Assembly: GCA_943359705.1 (NCBI GenBank)
Contig: CALRIB010000010.1
Span: 1-18,613 of the forward strand
Origin: Candidatus Nomurabacteria bacterium
GTDB taxonomy: Bacteria > Patescibacteriota > Minisyncoccia > Phycocordibacterales > UBA2100
Direction: 5' to 3'
DNA: 18,613 bases
Part shown: one piece after another, positions 1 through 5,088 of the stretch
Layout: each line of letters begins with the position of its first letter
Numbering within the stretch: the stretch's first letter is position 1
Made by a program: the position numbers and the translations under genes
Notes under the pieces: model-generated
What the model was told of the DNA's origin: nothing
The model's input: the letters and a program-made list of their open reading frames with translations, nothing else
Databases searched by the model: none

Positions 1-111
1 AATGAGAAATCCGGCGACGATGCTGGTCGCCGGACCGAAGAGGAGCACGCCCGGTACCAGCGCAGCGTATCGGTAGTGCATGATGAGCTGAGAGACGTCG
101 ATGAATGCCAT
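1..111 (-). CDS. Partial DedA-like membrane protein (N-terminal 37 residues)
   Basis: An open frame on the minus strand starts at the ATG at 111-109 and runs off the left edge, so only 37 residues are visible. They read as a short amphipathic start followed by a hydrophobic segment containing LVPGVLLFGP and then TSIVAGFLI. The G-P followed by a small-residue/AGF pattern resembles the first membrane segment of DedA/SNARE-associated proteins, a family linked to lipid-carrier transport across the membrane, but the usual glutamate before GP is F here. The start is supported by a TATACT box on the same strand ending 8 nt before the ATG, the spacing seen at other genes in this window. It is divergent from the glycosyltransferase at 181. 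That this is a real coding start is fairly likely; the family call is tentative. Confidence 0.6.
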   Translation of the reverse strand, partial: MAFIDVSQLIMHYRYAALVPGVLLFGPATSIVAGFLI

Positions 112-119
112 ACCGATGA

Positions 120-125
120 AGTATA
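120..125 (-). promoter_or_regulatory. -10 box (TATACT) of the minus-strand DedA-like gene
   Basis: On the minus strand TATACT is followed by 8 nt and then the ATG at 111. No convincing -35 box is visible. The geometry predicts transcription starting at or next to the start codon, hence a leaderless mRNA. Confidence 0.5.
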
Positions 126-159
126 TGCGTTCACCGCGATTGAGAAAGGTGTAGGCTCG

Positions 160-165
160 TATAGT
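160..165 (+). promoter_or_regulatory. -10 box (TATAGT) upstream of the glycosyltransferase
   Basis: TATAGT lies 15 nt before the ATG at 181 and immediately before an in-frame ATG at 166. Transcription would be expected to begin near 172, which favours 181 as the start. A TTGAGA at 140-145 is too close (14-nt spacer) to be a convincing -35. Confidence 0.4.
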
Positions 166-180
166 ATGAGTGGCACTCGT

Positions 181-1224
181 ATGCCTCCGCGCGCCCTTCG
201 AATTCTGCTTGTCACCGACCTCTGGCATACGCATCCCAATGGTGTTGCCACCGCTGTCGACAATCTCGGCCAGGCGCTCACCAAGAAAGGGTGCGTGGTG
301 GAGGTGCTCGAGCCCGGGCGTTTCTTCACTGTTCCGTTTCCGCTCTATCCCGACATGCGACTCGCGGTGTTTGCGCGCTCTGCCGTGCGTCGCATCGTCG
401 CGCAAGGGAAATACGATGAAGTACATATCGCGACCGAGGGTCCGCTCGGATGGTACGCACGCGGAGCGTGTAAACGACTCGGCATTCCATTCACCACGGC
501 CTTCCACGGTCAGAGTCATTTGTATGCGGAGTTGTGGCTCGGAAAAACTATCGGGCGCATCACGCTTAGTCTGATGGTTCGATTCCACGAGGCGGCCTCG
601 GTCACGCTCGTGACGACCGAACCGATGAAGAAACAATTGAACTCGTTCGGCCTCGCGCGCGTGCATGTATGGCCGCTGGGCGTGAATGAGGCGTTTTTTA
701 CGCGTGGCACCTGTCCGGTCGGGCTGGAGGCGCCGGTGTTTATGTATATGGGACGGGTATCCTCGGAAAAAAATATCGACGAATTCTTTGCCGCCGACCT
801 GCCGGGCACTAAGCTCGTGGTCGGAGACGGTCCCGACGCCAAGAAATTTGCCGCACAGAATCCGCGGATAACCTTCGTCGGGTATCAAAAAGGCGACGCG
901 CTTATCAACTGGTGCTCATGTGCCGACGTGATGGTGATGCCCTCGCGCACCGAAACATTCGGCCTGGTCATGGTCGAGTGCCTGGCACTCGGTATCCCGA
1001 TAGCTGCGCACGACGTGATGGGGCCGCGCGAGATAATCCAAAACGGTGTGAACGGGTATCTCGACGAAGACCTGGCGCGTGCGGCAAAGAGCGCACTCAC
1101 GCTCTCACGCGATGCCTGCCGCGATTCCGTCAAGAAATATACCTGGAGCGCATCGGCCGATACGTTCCTCTCTATTCTGAGGAGCGCGCATCGGGGCGCT
1201 CGTTCGTCCGATACATCGGGTTGA
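181..1224 (+). CDS. GT4-family glycosyltransferase, alpha-mannosyltransferase-like
   Basis: This 347-residue protein is a GT-B fold retaining glycosyltransferase of family GT4. The N-terminal half begins with RILLVTDLWHTHPNGVATAV (residues 7-26), the acceptor-side domain, and carries HIATEGPLGWYAR (82-94), a stretch typical of GDP-mannose-dependent alpha-mannosyltransferases of the MgtA/PimB type. The C-terminal donor domain has GRVSSEKN (191-198) and the E-X7-E signature with E258 and E266 in TETFGLVMVE. It probably adds a hexose, perhaps mannose, to a lipid or glycan at the cytoplasmic face of the membrane; donor and acceptor cannot be read from sequence. The frame is open back to 76, but those extra 35 residues look non-homologous, overlap the divergent promoter region and cover the -10 box; ATG 166 is the alternative. 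The last 53 nt overlap the convergent membrane-protein gene. Confidence 0.85.
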   Translation: MPPRALRILLVTDLWHTHPNGVATAVDNLGQALTKKGCVVEVLEPGRFFTVPFPLYPDMRLAVFARSAVRRIVAQGKYDEVHIATEGPLGWYARGACKRLGIPFTTAFHGQSHLYAELWLGKTIGRITLSLMVRFHEAASVTLVTTEPMKKQLNSFGLARVHVWPLGVNEAFFTRGTCPVGLEAPVFMYMGRVSSEKNIDEFFAADLPGTKLVVGDGPDAKKFAAQNPRITFVGYQKGDALINWCSCADVMVMPSRTETFGLVMVECLALGIPIAAHDVMGPREIIQNGVNGYLDEDLARAAKSALTLSRDACRDSVKKYTWSASADTFLSILRSAHRGARSSDTSG

Positions 1225-1729
1225 TGAGAAGCAGGTAGATATTTGCGAGCGCAAAAAGTAGGAACAGTCCCCACGCCGCAATGTAGTCAAATCCGAGCGC
1301 ACTCGCCACGAGCGCCGAAGCACACAAAAGCGCGCTGAGTGCGTTTATCCGAATTTTCTTTTGCAGCAGCGGTGGCGGCGGAATAATTCCCGAGAGGTGC
1401 ACGTACTTCGCGACCGCGATAAGAAAAAGGCCGAGCGATGCCCACGAGAACATCACTACGGAAGCGAATGATGCGGCAAGCCAGAGGTAGACGAACACCA
1501 GAAGTACGTCGAACGTGAGCTGGATCGGGTTATTCGGCGTGATAGCCGAGAACGTACGCACCGAAAAAAAGGTATTAGTGACCAGGACAACGTAATACAA
1601 GACTAACGGAAGCAATATTCCGCCCATGGTTCCGTCGTAGAACCATCCAATCACTCCGAAAAGTGAGAAGAGGGTGCATGCGAGGAGAGATTTTTGGGTC
1701 GGACTCATAGAGGCGCAAGGGATATTCAA
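1172..1729 (-). CDS. Hypothetical membrane protein with about six TM segments
   Basis: A 185-residue, strongly hydrophobic protein with likely membrane helices near residues 14-30, 36-58, 71-88, 91-109, 130-145 and 150-168, and short polar ends. A proline run, IIPPPP (115-120), sits in the central loop before a basic LLQKKIR patch. No catalytic motif is recognisable and I do not know the family. The longest frame begins with TTG at 1729, which sits 5 nt after a TATAGT box and could be a leaderless start; the ATG at 1708 (MSPTQKS) is the alternative and gives 178 residues. Its 3' end overlaps the 3' end of the glycosyltransferase by 53 nt in antisense, and its promoter overlaps that of the phosphatase gene, so all three are physically coupled. 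A role in the envelope is inferred only from these neighbours. Confidence 0.7.
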   Translation of the reverse strand: MNIPCASMSPTQKSLLACTLFSLFGVIGWFYDGTMGGILLPLVLYYVVLVTNTFFSVRTFSAITPNNPIQLTFDVLLVFVYLWLAASFASVVMFSWASLGLFLIAVAKYVHLSGIIPPPPLLQKKIRINALSALLCASALVASALGFDYIAAWGLFLLFALANIYLLLINPMYRTNERPDARSSE

Positions 1730-1733
1730 ATGG

Positions 1734-1742
1734 TACTATAAA
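1734..1742. promoter_or_regulatory. Overlapping divergent -10 boxes
   Basis: On the plus strand an extended -10, TGG followed by TACTAT (1734-1739), precedes the phosphatase ATG at 1754 by 14 nt; TATAAA at 1737-1742 is an alternative register. On the minus strand the same bases read TATAGT (1740-1735), 5 nt before the TTG at 1729. The two promoters share most of their -10 bases, so polymerase binding in one direction should exclude the other. Confidence 0.5.
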
Positions 1743-1753
1743 ACTCTTCAGGT

Positions 1754-2398
1754 ATGGTATCCGACCAACTGCGACATATCTTGGCTCAGTATCGCTGGCT
1801 TTTTTCCGACCTTGCGTTCGTGAGGGCGGTCATGGTTGCCGGTGTATTGCTCTTTGTCGGCTCAACGCTCAACGTGATAGCCAACGTCTACGCGACCCAC
1901 AGTGCAAGTAATTCCGTGACCGACATCGTTCTCTCCAACACTCGCGCATACAACGTCGACAATTTCTTCGTGTACGGCACTTTCGTTCTTACATTGTTCA
2001 CGCTTCTCGTCGTCCTACTCCGTCCGAATTATTTCCCGTTTGTGGGAGCGAGTCTCGGGCTTTTTTATTGCATCCGCACATGCTTCGTCTCGCTCACGCA
2101 TATCGGCCCCTTTCCCGACCGCGCCGTGCTCGACCTCGGTTCGTTCATGCAAAAGGTGCTGGGAGGAGGCGACATGTTCTTTTCGGGGCACACGGGCGCG
2201 CCGTTCTTGCTTGCACTCATCTTTTGGAGCGTGCCGGCTTTGCGTTACATCTTTCTCGCCTGGTCGGGATTCTTCGCAGTCGTCGTTCTTCTTGGCCACC
2301 TCCATTACACGATTGACGTCGCGGCCGCATTCTTCATCACGTTCACCATTTTCCACATCGCCGAGTTTCTTTTCCCTGCCTATCGTTCCATCTTCTAG
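1754..2398 (+). CDS. PAP2_C-type membrane phosphatase / phosphotransferase
   Basis: This 214-residue integral membrane protein has about six hydrophobic helices. It carries the two PAP2_C motifs: GGGDMFFSGHTG (137-148, His146) and GHLHYTIDV (181-189, His184 and Asp188). The GD-MFSGHT plus HYTIDV form, with four residues between the second His and the Asp, is the version found in sphingomyelin-synthase-related (SMS) enzymes rather than in typical bacterial PAP2 phosphatases. These residues form a His-His-Asp triad that works through a phospho-histidine intermediate, so the protein probably cleaves or transfers a lipid phosphate or phosphohead group on the outer face. The substrate is unknown; undecaprenyl pyrophosphate or a phospholipid are candidates. 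It is divergent from the six-helix protein and follows a glycosyltransferase, which fits a lipid or glycolipid block. Confidence 0.82.
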   Translation: MVSDQLRHILAQYRWLFSDLAFVRAVMVAGVLLFVGSTLNVIANVYATHSASNSVTDIVLSNTRAYNVDNFFVYGTFVLTLFTLLVVLLRPNYFPFVGASLGLFYCIRTCFVSLTHIGPFPDRAVLDLGSFMQKVLGGGDMFFSGHTGAPFLLALIFWSVPALRYIFLAWSGFFAVVVLLGHLHYTIDVAAAFFITFTIFHIAEFLFPAYRSIF

Positions 2399-2414
2399 AC
2401 CGTGCCGCGAGACC

Positions 2415-2423
2415 TGGTATAGT
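2415..2423 (+). promoter_or_regulatory. Extended -10 (TGG-TATAGT) of the 65-residue protein gene
   Basis: TATAGT at 2418-2423 is preceded by TGG and followed by only 6 nt before the ATG at 2430. It lies between the upstream stop codon and the start. This predicts a leaderless transcript. Confidence 0.55.
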
Positions 2424-2429
2424 TAAGGC

Positions 2430-2627
2430 ATGGAAGAAGACGTAAGAGTGCGGCTTGAGGCCATCGAGAAGAAGGTGGACGCGACGTTCGCCGCAACGGA
2501 GAAAACCCGTAAATATATTTTGAGTATGCTCATCATGACCATCGTTGCCCTCGCGCTTCCGCTCGTTGGTCTTGTGTTTGCGATTCCGGCGCTCATCTCT
2601 ACATACAGTACTCTGAGCGGGATGTAA
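2430..2627 (+). CDS. Small coiled-coil plus TM protein
   Basis: A 65-residue protein whose first 28 residues are highly charged with heptad-like spacing (VRLEAIEKKVDATFAATEK), suggesting a short coiled coil. One long hydrophobic stretch of about 28 residues follows (30-58), with a GLVFAIP turn that could make it a hairpin. No catalytic motif is present. Small proteins of this design, with a similar EKTRKY junction before the membrane segment, are familiar to me from Parcubacteria genomes, but no function is known. The start is supported by a well-placed extended -10 box. A single cytoplasmic coiled coil on a membrane anchor suggests an oligomeric scaffold or regulator, which is speculation. 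Confidence 0.7.
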   Translation: MEEDVRVRLEAIEKKVDATFAATEKTRKYILSMLIMTIVALALPLVGLVFAIPALISTYSTLSGM

Positions 2628-2687
2628 GAAGGTCTTCACAGCAACGTCATACACGGGCATTACAAAATTAATCGTTAATCATTTTAT

Positions 2688-3509
2688 ATGGACGCACAAA
2701 CAGCAGACAAGATAATTGAGGCAACGCACTGGCCGCGCATGGCGGCCGCGACCGCGCTCGGCGTGCTCGCACTTTTTCTGGTAGTCGGGACACTCAAGGA
2801 GCTCCGTGAATATCATTTTATCGGCAGCGGGGTGACCGCGAGCAACACTATCTCTGTTTCGGGTCAAGGTGAGGTGTTTGCAGTTCCTGACACAGCCTCC
2901 TTCAGTGTGTCGGTGCAGGAAGAGGCGAAAGACGTCAAAACCGCGCAAGATGCGGCAACAAAAAAGAGCAACGCCATTATCGACTACCTGAAGGGCGCCG
3001 GCGTGGATGAGAAAGATATTCAGACCGCCGACTACAACGTGAATCCGCAGTACTCCTATAGCCAGGGGGCGTGCCCGCAGTACGGCTACTGCCCGCCGGG
3101 CAAGCAGACGCTCACCGGTTATCAGGTGACGCAGACGCTTACGGTGAAGGTGCGTGATACCAACAAGGCGGGCGACCTCCTCTCGGGAGTCGGCTCGCGC
3201 GGGGCATCCCAGGTGAGCGGACTTTCCTTTGAACTCGCGCCTGCGGACCAGACGGCGAAAGAGGCCGAGGCGCGCGGCAAGGCTATCGCCGATGCCCGCA
3301 CGAAAGCAGACGAACTCGCAAGGCAGCTCGGCGTATCAATTGTGCGCGTTGTCGGCTTCAACGAAGGCGGCGGCGGTCCCGTCTATTACGCGAAAGCCAT
3401 GTCGATGGATTCAGCGGCAGGCAGCGCGGCCACACCGCCCTCGCCACAAATTCCGACCGGACAGAACAAAATCACGTCCAATGTGAGTGTCACGTACGAG
3501 ATACGATAG
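2688..3509 (+). CDS. SIMPL (DUF541) domain protein, membrane-anchored
   Basis: A 273-residue protein with a short cytoplasmic tail, one membrane helix (about 17-36) and an extracytoplasmic SIMPL/DUF541 domain (about 52-273). The domain opens with ISVSGQGEVFAVPDTASFSV (55-74), the hallmark N-terminal strand of the family, and contains the usual DAATKKSNAIIDYLKGAGVD helix and a second ARGKAIADARTKADELARQL helix. SIMPL proteins include the E. coli periplasmic YggE and Brucella BP26; the family assembles into rings or channel-like oligomers, and its biochemical role is unclear. A pair of cysteines in GACPQYGYCPPG may form a disulfide outside the cell. The 3' end is followed within 10 nt by a large inverted repeat. 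Upstream is AT-rich but offers no clear -10 box or Shine-Dalgarno sequence. Confidence 0.85.
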   Translation: MDAQTADKIIEATHWPRMAAATALGVLALFLVVGTLKELREYHFIGSGVTASNTISVSGQGEVFAVPDTASFSVSVQEEAKDVKTAQDAATKKSNAIIDYLKGAGVDEKDIQTADYNVNPQYSYSQGACPQYGYCPPGKQTLTGYQVTQTLTVKVRDTNKAGDLLSGVGSRGASQVSGLSFELAPADQTAKEAEARGKAIADARTKADELARQLGVSIVRVVGFNEGGGGPVYYAKAMSMDSAAGSAATPPSPQIPTGQNKITSNVSVTYEIR

Positions 3510-3517
3510 CGCTCAGA

Positions 3518-3609
3518 GCATTGCTGCACGGGGGTCGCGTCCGCGCGTGTTCGCGCGGCGCTCCCGCTCGGCCTCATCGGCCTGCGCGAAGACCCCCGTG
3601 CAGCAATGC
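3518..3609. repeat. 92-bp structured inverted repeat with internal hairpins
   Basis: GCATTGCTGCACGGGGGTC at 3518-3536 is matched by its exact reverse complement at 3591-3609, giving a perfect 19-bp stem. The 54-nt interior holds a perfect 7-bp hairpin (3541-3547 with 3552-3558, TGTT loop) and a possible 4-bp GGCC/GGCC hairpin (3570-3573 with 3579-3582). It begins 8 nt after the SIMPL stop codon. No T-run follows either arm, so it is not a canonical intrinsic terminator in either direction. It could be a structured RNA, a 3'-end stabiliser, a cruciform or a decayed mobile repeat. Confidence 0.75.
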
Positions 3610-3628
3610 CCCTCGCTTGCAGCTGAAT

Positions 3629-3656
3629 TTGACTTTGTAGTCATCGTGCGTATTAT
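3629..3656 (+). promoter_or_regulatory. Sigma70-type promoter of the secE operon
   Basis: TTGACT at 3629-3634 and TATTAT at 3651-3656 are separated by 16 nt, each one mismatch from the bacterial housekeeping consensus. Transcription should begin near 3663. This is the only promoter in the window with a clear -35, which fits strong expression of secE-nusG-rplK. Confidence 0.65.
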
Positions 3657-3664
3657 TGACGGAT

Positions 3665-3684
3665 AAGCCCCGGAAGGGGTTTTT
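3665..3684 (+). terminator. Short hairpin with T-run in the secE leader (attenuator or 5' cap)
   Basis: AAGCCCC (3665-3671), a GGAA loop and GGGGTTT (3676-3682) form a 7-bp stem with one G-T pair, running into five Ts (3680-3684). It lies just downstream of the predicted transcription start, so it would sit at the very 5' end of the secE mRNA. It may terminate upstream transcripts, attenuate the operon, or protect the 5' end. Confidence 0.45.
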
Positions 3685-3710
3685 GATTAGGAGAAGTGAA
3701 TACTGAAACT

Positions 3711-4025
3711 ATGGGCTTGATGCAATACATAAACGAAACGCGCGCGGAACTCCGGCATGTTGCCTGGCCGACACGGCTCCAGACCATTGTCTACACCGTT
3801 ATCGTGGTGGCGCTCTCCGTCTTCATTGCGCTCTATCTCGGTTTCTTCGAATTCATTTTCACCACCGGCCTCGCTCGCACGGTCGCCGTCCTGCCGCACT
3901 CCAATTCAGGCGTCACGGTCACCGCGAGTACTTCGGAAGGTACTCTCATCATTTCTACCTCAACGCCCGCAGCTCCGGTGAAGAAGCCGATACCATCGAC
4001 GCCGGGCGCACCGTCTTTCCAGTAA
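3711..4025 (+). CDS. secE: Preprotein translocase subunit SecE
   Basis: SecE is the small essential subunit that clamps the SecYEG channel. The protein has the conserved amphipathic segment INETRAELRHVAWPTR (7-22), including the WPTR motif, followed by one membrane helix (about 25-45). A proline- and threonine-rich tail of about 45 residues extends beyond the family core (APVKKPIPSTPG), making it 104 residues against roughly 60-70 for minimal SecE; the tail should lie on the outer face and is probably disordered. I chose ATG 3711. A GTG at 3696 is also in frame, but the AGGAG at 3689-3693 is only 2 nt from it and 17 nt from 3711, so neither start has ideal spacing. It heads the secE-nusG-rplK operon, the order conserved across bacteria. 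There is no tRNA-Trp gene upstream, unlike in many bacteria. Confidence 0.9.
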   Translation: MGLMQYINETRAELRHVAWPTRLQTIVYTVIVVALSVFIALYLGFFEFIFTTGLARTVAVLPHSNSGVTVTASTSEGTLIISTSTPAAPVKKPIPSTPGAPSFQ

Positions 4026-4028
4026 TTT

Positions 4029-4052
4029 CTACGCACTACTAACTACGCACTA
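4029..4052 (+). repeat. Direct-repeat leader before nusG
   Basis: CTACGCACTA occurs at 4029-4038 and again at 4043-4052, separated by CTAA, in the 33-nt gap between secE and nusG. The stretch is G-poor and has no Shine-Dalgarno sequence. A closely related leader precedes rplK. Confidence 0.6.
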
Positions 4053-4058
4053 ATTTTC

Positions 4059-4604
4059 ATGGCTAAACAAACCTACGGAGAAGACCGCCAGTGGTACGCA
4101 GTGCATACCTATTCCGGTTACGAAGACGCCGTCGCGCGCAACCTGAAGCAGCGCATCGATTCTTTCGGGATGAAGGAGAGGATTTTCAACGTAGTTGTGC
4201 CGACCGAGAAGAAGATAAAGATTAAAAACGGTCGCAAGACGGAGATGAAAGAAAAGATCTTTCCCGGTTACGTGCTCGTCGATATGATCGCCTCCGACGA
4301 CGCATGGAGTGTGGTGCGCAACACGCCGCAAGTCACCGGCTTCGTGGGCACCGCCAACCAGGCCGTACCGCTCGCGCAGGAGGAAGTCGACAAAATATTG
4401 AAGCGCGCCTCCGGCGACACCGTGCGCCACGCCATCGACCTTAGCGAAGGCGACGCAGTCGTTATCATCGACGGCCCGTTCAAGGATCTCGAAGGCAAGG
4501 TGGGCGAGATTGACGAAGAGCGCGGAAAGGTTAAAGTCTTGGTTCCGATGTTCGGCCGCGAAACCCCGGTGGAACTCGAAGCCGACCAAGTTCAGAGAGT
4601 GTAA
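4059..4604 (+). CDS. nusG: Transcription termination/antitermination factor NusG
   Basis: NusG binds RNA polymerase through its N-terminal domain and couples it to Rho or the ribosome through its C-terminal KOW domain. The 181-residue protein is of normal length. The NGN domain starts with QWYAVHTYSGYEDAVARNL and contains the conserved KIFPGYVLVDM; the KOW domain covers about 128-181 with GDAVVIIDGPFKDLEGKVGEID. A basic, lysine-rich insert (KKIKIKNGRKTEMKEK) links the first strands. It lies 33 nt after secE and 41 nt before rplK in the usual operon order. No -10 box or Shine-Dalgarno sequence precedes it, so translation from the operon mRNA presumably relies on the repeat leader. Confidence 0.97.
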   Translation: MAKQTYGEDRQWYAVHTYSGYEDAVARNLKQRIDSFGMKERIFNVVVPTEKKIKIKNGRKTEMKEKIFPGYVLVDMIASDDAWSVVRNTPQVTGFVGTANQAVPLAQEEVDKILKRASGDTVRHAIDLSEGDAVVIIDGPFKDLEGKVGEIDEERGKVKVLVPMFGRETPVELEADQVQRV

Positions 4605-4610
4605 TTTTCA

Positions 4611-4639
4611 ACGCACTACCCACTAATCACTACGCACTA
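4611..4639 (+). repeat. Direct-repeat leader before rplK
   Basis: ACGCACTA at 4611-4618 and CTACGCACTA at 4630-4639 fill the gap between nusG and rplK, with CCCACTAATCA between them. Like the nusG leader it is nearly free of G, ends in TTCAT before or at the start codon, and lacks a Shine-Dalgarno sequence. Confidence 0.6.
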
Positions 4640-4645
4640 GTTCAT

Positions 4646-5068
4646 ATGGCAAAAGAAATCACAAAAGTAATCAAACTCCAGATCGAAGCAGGGAAGGCTA
4701 CGCCTGCTCCGCCGGTGGGTACTGCACTCGGTCCCGCGGGCGTCAACATCGGCGAGTTCGTAAAGCAGTTCAACGACCAGACGCGTCCGATGATCGGCAA
4801 CGTCGTGCCGGTCTTGCTCACCGTCTACAAAGACCGCAGCTTCACCTTTATCGTCAAAAAGCCGCCGGCTTCTCGCCTCATCCTGAAGAAGCTCAACATG
4901 GAAAAGGGCTCGCACAAGCCGCAAGACAAAGTGGGCAAGCTCTCCAAGAAGCAGCTCGAAGAAATTGCGACCGAGAAAATGGAGGACCTGAACGCCAACG
5001 ACCTCGAACAAGCCAAGAAAATCATAGCCGGCACCGCCCGAAGTATGGGCATCGATTCCGACCTCTAG
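4646..5068 (+). CDS. rplK: Large-subunit ribosomal protein uL11
   Basis: L11 forms, with 23S rRNA, the GTPase-associated centre that contacts elongation factors. The 140-residue protein has the normal length and both domains. The N-terminal domain carries IEAGKATPAPPVGTALGPAG (13-32), the proline-containing region known from thiostrepton work, and VNIGEFVKQFNDQT. The C-terminal RNA-binding domain holds KKPPASRLILKK and ends with AKKIIAGTARSMGI. It is the last gene of the secE operon. In most bacteria rplA (uL1) follows within a few bases; here the next gene, after 20 nt, is argS with its own promoter. Confidence 0.97.
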   Translation: MAKEITKVIKLQIEAGKATPAPPVGTALGPAGVNIGEFVKQFNDQTRPMIGNVVPVLLTVYKDRSFTFIVKKPPASRLILKKLNMEKGSHKPQDKVGKLSKKQLEEIATEKMEDLNANDLEQAKKIIAGTARSMGIDSDL

Positions 5069-5075
5069 GTCGCGT

Positions 5076-5081
5076 TACAAT
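5076..5081 (+). promoter_or_regulatory. -10 box (TACAAT) of argS
   Basis: TACAAT is followed by 7 nt and the argS ATG at 5089. It sits in the 20-nt gap after the rplK stop. The identical GTTACAAT with 7-nt spacing recurs before recO. No -35 is evident. A leaderless transcript is predicted. Confidence 0.6.
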
Positions 5082-5088
5082 ACGGGCT

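Noticed and set aside
76..180. N-terminal extension of the glycosyltransferase
   Set aside because: The extra 35 residues do not look like GT4 sequence and cover both divergent -10 boxes and part of the opposite-strand gene.
2628..2687. Promoter for the SIMPL gene
   Set aside because: The gap is AT-rich near the ATG, but the best hexamer (AATCAT) matches the consensus at only four positions and no -35 with proper spacing exists.
3510..3695. Possible tRNA-Trp gene upstream of secE
   Set aside because: No cloverleaf, TTCGA-type T-arm or CCA anticodon arm could be built; the region is the inverted repeat plus the promoter and leader hairpin.
4050..4589. 179-codon minus-strand open frame opposite nusG
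   Set aside because: It mirrors nusG almost exactly, a typical shadow of a biased coding strand.
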